From Bog-756 sp963713625 (GTDB lineage Bacteria > Actinomycetota > Acidimicrobiia > Acidimicrobiales > RAAP-2), in the NCBI GenBank assembly GCA_963713625.1, contig CAVQMN010000011.1:248001-312000 (forward strand): a DNA stretch of 64,000 bases. The letters run 5' to 3'. Positions 50,210-58,860 of the stretch are shown in pieces. Each line of letters opens with the position of its first letter. Positions within the stretch are counted from its first letter, which is position 1. The position numbers and the translations under genes are program-made. The notes under the pieces are model-generated. The model saw nothing but the letters and a program-made list of their open reading frames with translations. It ran no database searches and was not told the DNA's origin.

Positions 50210-51607
50210 ATGCCTAGTTTCGGGCTCAAACGGCACAAGATCAAGGGCCCCGCCACTCCGCCACCTGCCCCCGAACGGATCGCGCCGCGGCCTCCGGCAC
50301 CGGGTGGGCTCCGCATCGCCTTCCTCGTCTACCGCGGGAATCCGCGCTGCGGCGGCCAGGGTGTCTATACGCGGCACCTGACCCGCGAGTTGGTCGCCCT
50401 CGGCCACTCGGTCGAAGTGTTCGCCGGCCAACCCTGGCCCGAGGTGGACGAGGGCGTCGGCTTTACTCCCGTGCCCGGGTTGGACCTCTACCGCGACCCC
50501 GATCCCTTCCGGGTGCCCAAGCTGCGTGAGTTCCGGGGCTGCTACCCGACGTCGGTGGCCGCTCTGGAGTTCGGCGTGATGTGCACGGCCGGGTTCCCCG
50601 AGCCCTGGACCTTCAGCCTCAGGGTCCGCCGGCTGCTGGCCGGGCGGCTCGGCGAGTTCGATCTCGTCCACGACAATCAGTGCCTCGGCAACGGGATCAT
50701 GGGCATGATCGAAGACGGATGGCCGGTGTTGACCACCCTCCACCACCCCATCACCGTCGATCGGCAGCTGGCCCTCAGCCACGCCACCAACCCGTGGCAG
50801 CAGTTCACCCAACGCCGGTGGTTCGGTTTCTTGCGCATGCAGGTCAAAGTGGCCCGGGCCCTGCCCCGGGTGGTCACCGTGTCGGAGTCGTCCAAGGCGG
50901 ACATCGCCACCCAGATGGGGGTGGCCCTCGACCGGATGACCGTCGTCCCGGTCGGCGTCGACCACACCGTCTTCCGTCCACGCGAAGAGGTCGAGCCGGT
51001 GCCCGGCCGGATCATGGTGACCTCGTCGTCCGATGTCCCCATGAAGGGACTGGTGCCGCTGCTCGAGGCCGTGGCCAAGCTGCGCACCGAGCGTGACATC
51101 GAACTGGTGGTCATCGGCAACCCCCGGGCCGACGGACGGGTGGCCAAGGCCATCAAACGCCTCGACCTGGCCCCGATCGTGCGCTGCGTGACCGGCATCA
51201 GCGATGACGAGCTGGCCCAGAACTACGCCCGGGCCCAGGTGGCGGTGGTTCCCTCGCTGTACGAGGGGTTCTCGTTGCCGGCCATCGAGGCCATGGCCTG
51301 CGGCGTGGCCCTGGTGGCCACCACCGGTGGGGCCCTCCCCGAGGTGGTCGGGACCGACGGGGTCACCGGCTTGCTGGTCGAACCGGACGACCCGGGGGCG
51401 CTGGCCGTGGCCATCGGCCGCCTGCTCGACGATGACGAACTACGCCAACGGCTCGGGGCCGCGGGCCGCGACCGCGTGCTCGGCCGGTTCACCTGGCAGG
51501 TGACCGCGGCCGGTACCGCCGCGGAGTACCGGGCCCTCATGGCCGAACAGGGGGCCGAATCTCGGGACGAACAGGGGGCCGAACAGAGGGAGGTCCTTCC
51601 ATGTTGA
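50210..51607 (+). CDS. Glycosyltransferase family 4 protein
   Basis: 465 aa from ATG 50210. The N-terminal half reads I-A-F-L-V-Y-R-G-N-P-R-C-G-G-Q-G-V-Y-T-R-H-L; the C-terminal half has the E-x7-E signature Y-E-G-F-S-L-P-A-I-E-A-M-A-C-G with the nucleotide-sugar loop. GT-B fold, retaining. A short repeat (G-A-E ... D-E-Q-G-A-E) ends the protein. It overlaps the methyltransferase gene by 7 bp, part of a three-gene operon. Acceptor unknown. Confidence 0.92.
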   Translation: MPSFGLKRHKIKGPATPPPAPERIAPRPPAPGGLRIAFLVYRGNPRCGGQGVYTRHLTRELVALGHSVEVFAGQPWPEVDEGVGFTPVPGLDLYRDPDPFRVPKLREFRGCYPTSVAALEFGVMCTAGFPEPWTFSLRVRRLLAGRLGEFDLVHDNQCLGNGIMGMIEDGWPVLTTLHHPITVDRQLALSHATNPWQQFTQRRWFGFLRMQVKVARALPRVVTVSESSKADIATQMGVALDRMTVVPVGVDHTVFRPREEVEPVPGRIMVTSSSDVPMKGLVPLLEAVAKLRTERDIELVVIGNPRADGRVAKAIKRLDLAPIVRCVTGISDDELAQNYARAQVAVVPSLYEGFSLPAIEAMACGVALVATTGGALPEVVGTDGVTGLLVEPDDPGALAVAIGRLLDDDELRQRLGAAGRDRVLGRFTWQVTAAGTAAEYRALMAEQGAESRDEQGAEQREVLPC

Positions 51608-52380
51608 CCGTCGACTACTCCAGGCTCGGGGTCCGGCCGGGCGACCGGGTCCTCGACCTCGGCTGCGGCTTCGGCCGCCACGCCTATCAGGCCGCACGGC
51701 TCGGGGCTCAGGTGGTGGCGCTCGACGCCGGTGCCGACGAGGTGCGCAAGGTCCAGGACACCTTCGGGGCCATGGCCGTGGCCGGCGAGCTCGATGCGGA
51801 CTCGGCCCGGGTGGGCGCGGTCCAGGGCGATGCCCTCCGACTGCCGTTCGCCGACGGGTTCTTCGACCGGGTGATCGCCTCGGAGATTCTCGAGCACATC
51901 CCGGACGACGAGGTGGCCATGGCCGAACTGGCCCGGGTGCTCCGTCCCGGGGGCTCGATGGCGGTGACCGTGCCCCGGTGCGGCCCCGAGTTCGTCAACT
52001 GGGCGCTGTCCGACGACTACCACAACGTGCCCGGTGGCCACGTGCGCATCTACCGCCAGAGCCAGCTGGTCGACCGTCTCCAGGGCACCGGTCTGCGGGC
52101 GGTCGGGAGCCATCACGCCCACGGTCTCCACGCCCCCTACTGGTGGCTCCGGTGCCTGGTCGGTCCGGCCAACGACAGCCACCCCGCCGTCGCCACCTAC
52201 CACCGGTTGCTGGTGTGGGACATCGAAAAGGCGCCCAAAGTGACCCGCTACGCCGATCGGGTGCTCAATCCGCTGGTGGGCAAGAGCCTGGTCGTCTACC
52301 TCGAGAAGCCCTCCGATCCGACCATCGGTGACGTGGCCCCCCCGGAACGGGTCCCGGTCGGGGCCGAGGCGGTGGCATGA
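51601..52380 (+). CDS. Class I SAM-dependent methyltransferase
   Basis: 259 aa. Motif I is V-L-D-L-G-C-G-F-G-R-H-A, post-I A-L-D-A-G-A-D-E, then A-S-E-I-L-E-H-I-P-D-D-E and L-R-P-G-G-S-M-A-V-T. It overlaps both neighbours (7 bp upstream, 4 bp downstream), so it works with the GT4 enzyme and the toroid protein. It could methylate a sugar or the product of the cassette. Confidence 0.9.
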   Translation: MLTVDYSRLGVRPGDRVLDLGCGFGRHAYQAARLGAQVVALDAGADEVRKVQDTFGAMAVAGELDADSARVGAVQGDALRLPFADGFFDRVIASEILEHIPDDEVAMAELARVLRPGGSMAVTVPRCGPEFVNWALSDDYHNVPGGHVRIYRQSQLVDRLQGTGLRAVGSHHAHGLHAPYWWLRCLVGPANDSHPAVATYHRLLVWDIEKAPKVTRYADRVLNPLVGKSLVVYLEKPSDPTIGDVAPPERVPVGAEAVA

Positions 52381-53480
52381 GGTCGATCCCCGAGGTCCCC
52401 GGCGTGATGACGGCCGGCCAGGTGATGGCCACCGCCCAGTCCATCGTGGCGCTCCAGCGCCCGGACGGCATGATCCCGTGGTTTCCCGGCGGGCACTGCG
52501 ACCCGTGGAACCACGTCGAAGCAGCCATGGCCCTCACCGCCGTCGGGCTGGACGAACAGGCCGACCGGGCCTATCAGTGGCTGGTCGACACCCAGCTCCC
52601 CGACGGCAGTTGGTTCAACTACTACCTGACCACCGGCATCGAAGATGCCCGCCTGGACACCAACGTGTGCGCCTACCTGGCCACCGGAGCGTGGCACCGG
52701 TATGTCTCCACCGGTGAGATCGAGGGCCTCGAGCAACTGTGGCCGACGGTCGAGGCCGGCGTCGACTTCGTGCTGCGCTGGCAGCGGCTCGACGGAGCCA
52801 TCCGCTGGTCGGTCGATCCGTCCGGCTTCCTGGAGGAGTACGCCCTCCTCACCGGTTCGTCGTCGATCTATCACAGCCTCCGCTGCGCCATCGCCTGTGC
52901 CGAGCGCCTGGAGCGGGAGCGACCCGACTGGGAGCTGGCCGCCGGCCGGTTGGCCCATGCCTTGGCCCATCAGCCCGACGCCTTCGCGCCCAAGGTCGAG
53001 TTCGCCATGGACTGGTACTACCCGGTGCTGTCCGGCGCCCTCAGCGGCGAGGCGGCGCGCCGTCGCATGGCCGCCTCGTGGGACACCTTCGTCATGGAAG
53101 GCCGTGGCGTGCGCTGCGTGTCGACCGGTGAGTGGGTGACGGCGGCGGAGACGGCCGAGTGCGTGCTCGCCCTCGACGCCCTGGGCATGGACGAGATGGC
53201 GCTCCGGCTCCTGTCCTGGGTACAGAGCTTGCGCAACGACGACGGCTCCTACTGGACGGGCATGGTCTATCCCGAAGAGGCGACCTACCCTCCGCTGGAG
53301 CGGTCGTCCTACACCGCCGGCGCCATGGTGCTGGCCGCCGACGCCCTCAGTCGGACGACGCCGGCATCGGGCATCTTCCGGGGGGAGGGTCTACCCAACC
53401 ACCTCGACCTCACCGAGCCCGCACCTGACGCCCCGGCCGAGCCGGCCATGCGCGCCCCCGGGCAATCGGGACCGAACTGA
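52377..53480 (+). CDS. Alpha/alpha-toroid (prenyltransferase/squalene-cyclase-like) protein
   Basis: 367 aa. Repeated helical pairs with Q-R-P-D-G-M-I-P-W-F, T-Q-L-P-D-G-S-W-F-N, W-Q-R-L-D-G-A-I-R-W and L-R-N-D-D-G-S-Y-W resemble the QW-type repeats of terpene cyclases and protein prenyltransferases. The D-x-D-D catalytic motif of squalene-hopene cyclases is not seen, so catalysis is not proven. It may bind a polyprenyl or lipid carrier. The same GT4, methyltransferase and toroid order recurs in other actinobacteria from general experience. Confidence 0.75.
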   Translation: MRSIPEVPGVMTAGQVMATAQSIVALQRPDGMIPWFPGGHCDPWNHVEAAMALTAVGLDEQADRAYQWLVDTQLPDGSWFNYYLTTGIEDARLDTNVCAYLATGAWHRYVSTGEIEGLEQLWPTVEAGVDFVLRWQRLDGAIRWSVDPSGFLEEYALLTGSSSIYHSLRCAIACAERLERERPDWELAAGRLAHALAHQPDAFAPKVEFAMDWYYPVLSGALSGEAARRRMAASWDTFVMEGRGVRCVSTGEWVTAAETAECVLALDALGMDEMALRLLSWVQSLRNDDGSYWTGMVYPEEATYPPLERSSYTAGAMVLAADALSRTTPASGIFRGEGLPNHLDLTEPAPDAPAEPAMRAPGQSGPN

Positions 53481-53501
53481 GATCGAACTGAGCCGGTCTC
53501 C

Positions 53502-54197
53502 TCAGATCCGCCGCAGGATCCGCAAGGAGCCGCACTCACCGTCCTCGACGAACTCCTCGGATTCGAGGGCGGCCCGCCAGATGTCGTGGGGAGGGCGCCC
53601 GCCGTCGGCGGGATCGGGGAACACGTCGTGGATGGCCAACCACCCGTCTTCGATCACATTGGGCGTCCAACCGCGGTAGTCGGCCCAGGCCGGCTCCTCG
53701 CCATGGCCACCGTCGATGAAGCAGAAGGCCAACGGTGTCGACCAGTGGGACGCCACGGTGGGCGAGTCCCCGACGATCCCGATCACCGATGCCTCCAGGC
53801 CTGCCCCGACCACGGTGTGCCGCCAGCGGGGAAGGGTATCGATGGTGCCGGTCGCCGGGTCGACCAGCGTGCTGTCGTGGTGCTCCCATCCGGCCTGGTT
53901 CTCCTCGGATCCATGGTGATGGTCCAGACTGAAGAGAATGGCACCCGTCTCCTCCGCGGCCGCGCCGAGGTAGACGCTCGATTTGCCGCACCACGCCCCG
54001 ATCTCCATGAACGTGGCCCCGTCGAAGGAAGCACCGGCCCGCAGTGCGGCCAGGTAGAGGGCCTCGCCCTCGTCGTCCGGCATGAAGCCGGTGGCCGCCC
54101 GGGCCGCGCTCAGAAGCTGGTCACGCCGTTCCCGCCGCTCGCTCGACGGGTCCTCCGTCGTCATCGTGTCTGTCGGTGATGGCGGGGCTTCGTCCAT
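53502..54197 (-). CDS. Class I SAM-dependent methyltransferase (TylF/cephalosporin-hydroxylase-like fold)
   Basis: 231 aa from ATG 54197. T-F-M-E-I-G-A-W-C-G-K-S-S-V-Y-L is motif I, followed by L-F-S-L-D-H-H-H-G-S and C-F-I-D-G-G-H-G-E-E-P-A-W-A-D-Y with a metal-type D-G-G-H. It is convergent with the toroid gene but lies 22 bp away, and seems to be part of the same cassette. Substrate unknown. Confidence 0.8.
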   Translation of the reverse strand: MDEAPPSPTDTMTTEDPSSERRERRDQLLSAARAATGFMPDDEGEALYLAALRAGASFDGATFMEIGAWCGKSSVYLGAAAEETGAILFSLDHHHGSEENQAGWEHHDSTLVDPATGTIDTLPRWRHTVVGAGLEASVIGIVGDSPTVASHWSTPLAFCFIDGGHGEEPAWADYRGWTPNVIEDGWLAIHDVFPDPADGGRPPHDIWRAALESEEFVEDGECGSLRILRRI

Positions 54198-54318
54198 GGC
54201 TGCAGCCTGTCACGTCATCGAACCCCGGGCACGTCGCGGCCCGCGTGGCCGTACCGGCTGCCGACCACCGCCACCGCCCCTCGGTCCGCCCTCGATCGTC
54301 CCGAAAGCGGGATCGCGC

Positions 54319-54906
54319 TCAGCCTCGGACCAGGTCCACCAGGCTGTAGATGGCGAACCCGGCGAGGAGGACGCCGCCCACCTTCCGGATGACGGCCAAC
54401 GGCAGGTAGCGCAGCAGGGCCCGACCGCCGAACGCCCCCAGGGCGGCCACGGTGGTCAGGGCGCCGAAGGCCCCGATGAAGACGGCGAAGGGGGCGTGGT
54501 ACTTGGCCGCCAGGTTGGCGGTGAGGATCTGGGTGAGGTCGCCGAACTCACCGATGAAGATGACCACGAAGGCCGCTCCTACCGTCTTGAGGGTGGCGTT
54601 GACCTGCTCCGCCTCCTCCTCGCCCTCGGCCTCCGCCTCTTTTTCCGGGACGAAGAGGAGGTAGGCCGCGCCGGCGGCGAAGAGGAGGGCGGTGACCGCC
54701 TCGATCCATCGGTGGGGGAGCAGCTGCAACAGCTGGCCGACGGCCACCGCCACCGCGGCGTGAATGCAGAAGGCCAGGGTGGCCCCGATCCACACCAGGA
54801 CGGGCGGGTAGCGGCTCCCCATGATCAGGGTGGCGATCATCGTCTTGTCCGGCAGCTCGGCCACGAACACGAGCGCGAAGACAGTGAAGATGATCGCCGG
54901 ATCCAC
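54319..54906 (-). CDS. TMEM165/GDT1-family divalent cation transporter
   Basis: 195 aa from GTG 54906. Six membrane helices in two repeats, with the family motifs E-L-P-D-K-T and E-F-G-D-L-T-Q (E-x-G-D-K/R-T/S), and an acidic Glu-rich loop between. Bacterial members export Mn2+ and are tied to metal homeostasis. TAACCT lies 6 nt before the start (leaderless). It stands alone between a methyltransferase and the pepN gene. Confidence 0.9.
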   Translation of the reverse strand: MDPAIIFTVFALVFVAELPDKTMIATLIMGSRYPPVLVWIGATLAFCIHAAVAVAVGQLLQLLPHRWIEAVTALLFAAGAAYLLFVPEKEAEAEGEEEAEQVNATLKTVGAAFVVIFIGEFGDLTQILTANLAAKYHAPFAVFIGAFGALTTVAALGAFGGRALLRYLPLAVIRKVGGVLLAGFAIYSLVDLVRG

Positions 54907-54912
54907 CGCCTC

Positions 54913-54918
54913 AGGTTA
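54913..54918 (-). promoter_or_regulatory. -10 box of the Gdt1-type gene (leaderless)
   Basis: TAACCT on the minus strand, 6 nt before GTG 54906. Confidence 0.45.
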
Positions 54919-55024
54919 GAGAGTGCCGGACAAGACGGCGGACGGTGGGACCGGTCCGCCCCTCCCACCGCTCCGCCGGGCCCTCTGCCGGTGGCGGCGG
55001 TCCGGGCCCGGCGTCGGCACCCGG

Positions 55025-55059
55025 CTGCGGGCTGCGGGCTGCGGGCTGCGGGCTGCGGG
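55025..55059. repeat. Five-copy heptamer tandem repeat (CTGCGGG)
   Basis: Five perfect CTGCGGG units in a row, 3 bp from the stop of the pepN gene (minus strand). Its position just after a gene and its 7-bp period match the array at 4540-4581. Confidence 0.8.
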
Positions 55060-55061
55060 GC

Positions 55062-57686
55062 CTAGGCCGGGGCCGGCCCCACCGCCTCGGTGAGCACGGC
55101 GGCCAGCGTGGCCCCTTCCCGCTGCCCGAAGGCCACGTTGACGGCCAGGCGCTCGAGGATCTGCTCGACCGTCCGGCCCCCGGCGGCCAGCGGATGCTCC
55201 TCGATGAACGAGGTGACCCGGTCGGCGAGCTCGGGTGGCGTGCACAGGCCGCGCACACCGTCCAGCATGCGGGGAAGGATGTTGGAGGGGAACTTGGCCA
55301 CCAGGGTGTCCCACTCCTCGGTGATCCGCTGCCACGCCGTCGGCCCGGTGACCCGGTTGGCCACCAACAGCTGGAGGACGAAGGGTGCGTTCTGGGTCCG
55401 GACTTCGGTCATGGCCAGATCGAAGGTGCGCATGGCCAGGTCGACCTGGTTGAACGAGGCCAGGGCATAGAGGTAGCGGTTCTCCTCCTGGGGATTGGCC
55501 GGCGCCCGGTAGCGGGCGAGGATGGCTTCGTAGTCCGGGGTTCGGCCGCCGGAGGCCACGATGTCCAAGATGGCCGACTCGGTGTCGGGATGGAGCGCGG
55601 TGGTCCCGGCATCGGAGAAGCGTCGGGTGGCTTCGGCCACGATGTCGGCGTCTTCACCGATGGTGCCGAGCACCCGGAGGACCGAGGCCCGGAGAGACGG
55701 GGTCCGCTCACCGTCATCGTCGCGTGGGTCCCAGCCCAGGTCCCGGGCCAGGGGGCCGAGGAGCGTGCGCACGGACTGGGCCAGCACCGGCCGGTCGGCG
55801 TCGGCGATGATCCGATCGAACAGTCCGAGGGCCCCGAGGACCACCGACCACACGCTCGGGTCACCTTCGGCCGAGTCGACCAGGGCCCGGGCCAGGCGCA
55901 AGAGGTCGGAGAGCGGCGCCTGGCCGGAGAGTGACGCCGCCCACGTGTCCGACACCAGGTTGTAGCGCTCGAGGGGGGCCAGCTCGGTGAGCTGCCCGGC
56001 CAGGCGCTCGACCATGGCCGTGGGGTAGGAGACCCGGTAGTACCCCGAACCTCCGGCATTCACCAGCTCGGTCCCGGCCGTGATGGTCACCGCATCCTTC
56101 GAGGCCCGGGAGCCGTTCAAGAGGATCGGCGGGGAGTCGAGCTCCGCGTCCAGGAAGGAACGGGTGAGCACCGGGACCAGCCAGGTCGAGCCGATGGCGC
56201 CACCGGGCTCCCCTCGGTAGGAGAACGGGGTCTGGGTGAGGGTTCCGTCCTCGCCCACCCGCACCAGCGGGTACCCACCCTGGTTGATCCAGGTGTCCAT
56301 GATGGTCCGCACGGCCCGCCCGCTCGACCGTTCGAGGGCGTCCCACAGGTCGGAGGTCTCGGTGTTGGCGTGGCTGTGGGTGGTGAGGTAGTCGTTGATG
56401 CCTTCGCGGAAGACGTCGGGGCCGAGGAACTGCTCGAGCATGCGCAGGACGCTGCCGCCCTTCTGGTAGGTGAGGACGTCGAACATGCCCTGGGCCTCCT
56501 CCGGCCGGCCCACCGGGAATTCGACCGGCCGGGTGGCGTGCAGGCCGTCGACGGCCATGGCAGCCTCGCGTTCGACGCCGAAGCTCACCCACCGCTGCCA
56601 TTCGGGACGGAAGGCGTCGACGGCGAGGATCTCCATGAAGGTGGCAAACGCCTCGTTGAGCCAGATTCCGTTCCACCACCGCATGGTGACCAGATCGCCG
56701 AACCACATGTGGGCGATCTCATGGCAGATGACATCCGCCACCCGTTCGAGCTCCACCCGGGCGGCCTGGGCCGGGTCGACCAGCAGCACCGACTCGCGGA
56801 AGGTGACGCACCCCAGGTTCTCCATGGCTCCGAAGGCGAAGTCGGGAATGGCCACCAGATCGAGCTTGTCGGAGGGGTAGGGGATGCCGAAGTACTCGCC
56901 GAAGAAGCGGAGGGCGTGGGCCCCGACGGTGAGGGCGAAGGGGGTCAGATGGCCCTGGCCGGGCCGGTGCACGATGCGCAGCGGCACGCCGTCGACCTCG
57001 AGCGGGTTGGTGGCTTCGAGCGGACCGACGATGAAGGCCACCAGGTAGGTGGACATGACCATGGTCGGTGCGAACCGGACGCGGCGCTTGCCTCCGGCCT
57101 CAGCCGTCTCCTCCACGACCGCCCCGTTGGAAAAGGCGGCCAGTGCGTCATCGACCACCAGGGTGATCTCGAAGGTGGCCTTGAGCTCGGGCTCGTCCCA
57201 GCAGGGGAAGGCACGGCGCGCATCGGTCGACTCCATCTGGGTGGTGGCGATGACGTGCTCGACCCCGGCTTCGTCGGCGAACGTGGACCGGTAGAAGCCG
57301 TGCAGCTTGTCGTTGAGGATGCCGTTGAAGCTCAGGTGCAGCGTGGCCGGGCCCGGCGTGAGGGTGTCGGCAAAGGTGAGCGTGGCCCGCTCCTCGTCGG
57401 TGTCGAGTTCGATGGAAGTCGGGGAGAGGGCGTAGCCGCTGTCCGGGTTGCCGTCGTTGAGCTCGGCAAAGGTGATCTCCAGATCGGCCGCGTTGAGAGT
57501 GATGGTGGCGGTCGGTGCGGCGATGGTCACATCGATCTCGACGTCCCCGGTGAAGCTGGCCGCCGGCAGGTCGGGAGTGAGCACCAGGCGGTAGGCGTGG
57601 GGCCGAACCGTGGCGGGCAGCAGGTACGCGGGACCTTCCCCGGTGCTGCTGTCGTGGTCGGCGGCGTCGTTTGTCGGTGTGCTCAT
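55062..57686 (-). CDS. pepN: Aminopeptidase N (M1 family)
   Basis: 874 aa from ATG 57686; a TAGCCT box lies 7 nt before it, and longer frames are shadows. The substrate motif G-A-M-E-N is at residues 286-290. The zinc site is H-E-I-A-H, with H322, E323, H326 and the third ligand E345 in W-L-N-E-A-F, exact for M1. An ERAP1-like C-terminal helical domain follows. It is cytoplasmic and trims N-terminal residues from peptides. Divergent from the PfkB gene. Confidence 0.95.
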   Translation of the reverse strand: MSTPTNDAADHDSSTGEGPAYLLPATVRPHAYRLVLTPDLPAASFTGDVEIDVTIAAPTATITLNAADLEITFAELNDGNPDSGYALSPTSIELDTDEERATLTFADTLTPGPATLHLSFNGILNDKLHGFYRSTFADEAGVEHVIATTQMESTDARRAFPCWDEPELKATFEITLVVDDALAAFSNGAVVEETAEAGGKRRVRFAPTMVMSTYLVAFIVGPLEATNPLEVDGVPLRIVHRPGQGHLTPFALTVGAHALRFFGEYFGIPYPSDKLDLVAIPDFAFGAMENLGCVTFRESVLLVDPAQAARVELERVADVICHEIAHMWFGDLVTMRWWNGIWLNEAFATFMEILAVDAFRPEWQRWVSFGVEREAAMAVDGLHATRPVEFPVGRPEEAQGMFDVLTYQKGGSVLRMLEQFLGPDVFREGINDYLTTHSHANTETSDLWDALERSSGRAVRTIMDTWINQGGYPLVRVGEDGTLTQTPFSYRGEPGGAIGSTWLVPVLTRSFLDAELDSPPILLNGSRASKDAVTITAGTELVNAGGSGYYRVSYPTAMVERLAGQLTELAPLERYNLVSDTWAASLSGQAPLSDLLRLARALVDSAEGDPSVWSVVLGALGLFDRIIADADRPVLAQSVRTLLGPLARDLGWDPRDDDGERTPSLRASVLRVLGTIGEDADIVAEATRRFSDAGTTALHPDTESAILDIVASGGRTPDYEAILARYRAPANPQEENRYLYALASFNQVDLAMRTFDLAMTEVRTQNAPFVLQLLVANRVTGPTAWQRITEEWDTLVAKFPSNILPRMLDGVRGLCTPPELADRVTSFIEEHPLAAGGRTVEQILERLAVNVAFGQREGATLAAVLTEAVGPAPA

Positions 57687-57693
57687 GGCAGGC

Positions 57694-57703
57694 AGGCTAC
57701 CGT
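57694..57703. promoter_or_regulatory. Bidirectional -10 box AGGCTACCGT between pepN and the PfkB gene
   Basis: TACCGT (57698-57703) serves the plus-strand GTG 57710 at 6 nt; TAGCCT (57694-57699, minus strand) serves the pepN ATG 57686 at 7 nt. Both share GGCTA, so polymerase can load on only one side at a time. The same 10-mer occurs at 59470-59479. Confidence 0.7.
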
Positions 57704-57709
57704 CGCGCC

Positions 57710-58831
57710 GTGCAGACTGACTCTTCATCCAGCGATTTTTCCGGCGACAACGATCAGACCGCCGATGGTGACGGCCCCGGCGATGCCGCCGGGACCTCGG
57801 GTCCCGACGCCGGCCCCCGCCCTGCCGGCAGTCCGCGCCTCGACGTCGTAGCCATCGGCAACGCCCTGGTCGACGTCCTCGCCTCCGCCAGCGACGCCGA
57901 CCTCGAAGCCCTCGATCTGGTGAAGGGGACCATGGTCCTGGTCGATCACGATCGGTCGGAGTCCATCTACGCCGCCATGGGGCCGACCACCGAGGCGTCG
58001 GGCGGGTCGGCGGCCAACACGACGGCCGGCGTGGCCGCACTGGGCGGTCGTGTCGCCTTCCTCGGACGGGTGGCCGACGACCAGCTGGGCCAGGCCTTCA
58101 CCCACGACATCCGATCCATCGGCGTGGCCTTCGATCCGGTGCCCACACCGGCCGTCCCCGGCCAGGCGGTCACCGGTCACTGCCTGGTGCTGGTCACCGA
58201 CGACGCGGAGCGGACCATGGCCACCCATCTCGGGGTGGCGTCCGACTTCGGACCCGTCGACCTGCACGACGGGCACCTCTCGTCGGCCCAGGTGGTGTAC
58301 CTCGAGGGCTACCTGTGGGAGCAGCCCTCGGCCAAGGCCGCCATGCGCGGGGCCATCGATGTGGCCCACGCGAACGATGCGTCGGTGGCGCTCACCGTGT
58401 CGGACCCATTCTGTGTCGAACACCACCGGGCGGACTTCCTCCAGCTGCTCGAAGGCGATCTCGAGCTGCTCTTCGCCAATGAGGAGGAGATCATGTCACT
58501 GTTCGGCGCGTCGTCCTTCGACGCCGCCGTGGAGGCGGTCAGCGAGACCGGCGTGCTGGCCGTGTTGACCCGCGGGGCCGCCGGATGCGTGGTCGTCTCG
58601 CCGTCCGGACCGGTCGAGGTCCCCGCCGCCCCGGTCGACCGGGTGGTCGACACCACCGGGGCCGGCGACCTCTTCGCCGCCGGTTTCCTCTACGGGATCA
58701 CCAACGGGCTGTCCCCGGAGGCGTCGGCCCGGCTCGGTGGGGTCTGCGCCGCCGAAGTCGTCTCCCATGTCGGGGCCCGACCCCAGGCCGACCTGCGGGC
58801 CCTGGCCGTGGAGGCGGGCCTGTTCGGCTGA
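57710..58831 (+). CDS. PfkB-family carbohydrate/adenosine kinase
   Basis: 373 aa from GTG 57710, set by the -10 box; the longer frame to 57671 is unlikely. An acidic, disordered N-terminus (about 40 residues) precedes G-N-A-L-V-D-V-L-A, S-G-G-S-A-A-N-T-T-A-G-V-A-A-L-G-G, and the ATP/catalytic motif D-T-T-G-A-G-D-L-F-A-A-G-F. The order fits adenosine kinase-like ribokinases. The substrate, adenosine or a sugar, is not certain. Confidence 0.9.
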   Translation: MQTDSSSSDFSGDNDQTADGDGPGDAAGTSGPDAGPRPAGSPRLDVVAIGNALVDVLASASDADLEALDLVKGTMVLVDHDRSESIYAAMGPTTEASGGSAANTTAGVAALGGRVAFLGRVADDQLGQAFTHDIRSIGVAFDPVPTPAVPGQAVTGHCLVLVTDDAERTMATHLGVASDFGPVDLHDGHLSSAQVVYLEGYLWEQPSAKAAMRGAIDVAHANDASVALTVSDPFCVEHHRADFLQLLEGDLELLFANEEEIMSLFGASSFDAAVEAVSETGVLAVLTRGAAGCVVVSPSGPVEVPAAPVDRVVDTTGAGDLFAAGFLYGITNGLSPEASARLGGVCAAEVVSHVGARPQADLRALAVEAGLFG

Positions 58832-58860
58832 CGGCCCGGGCCCCGGGGGGCCGCGGTCAG
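58828..58860. terminator. Hairpin carrying stop codons of two convergent genes
   Basis: CTGAC (58828-58832) and GTCAG (58856-58860) close a G/C-rich hairpin with a GGCC/GGCC stem inside. The TGA of the PfkB gene and the TCA of the next leftward gene lie in the stem arms. Confidence 0.5.

Noticed and set aside
56370..57851. Long open frame of 493 codons on the plus strand
   Set aside because: It is antisense to pepN and reflects high third-position G+C. It has low complexity and no domain, while the minus-strand M1 motifs are exact.
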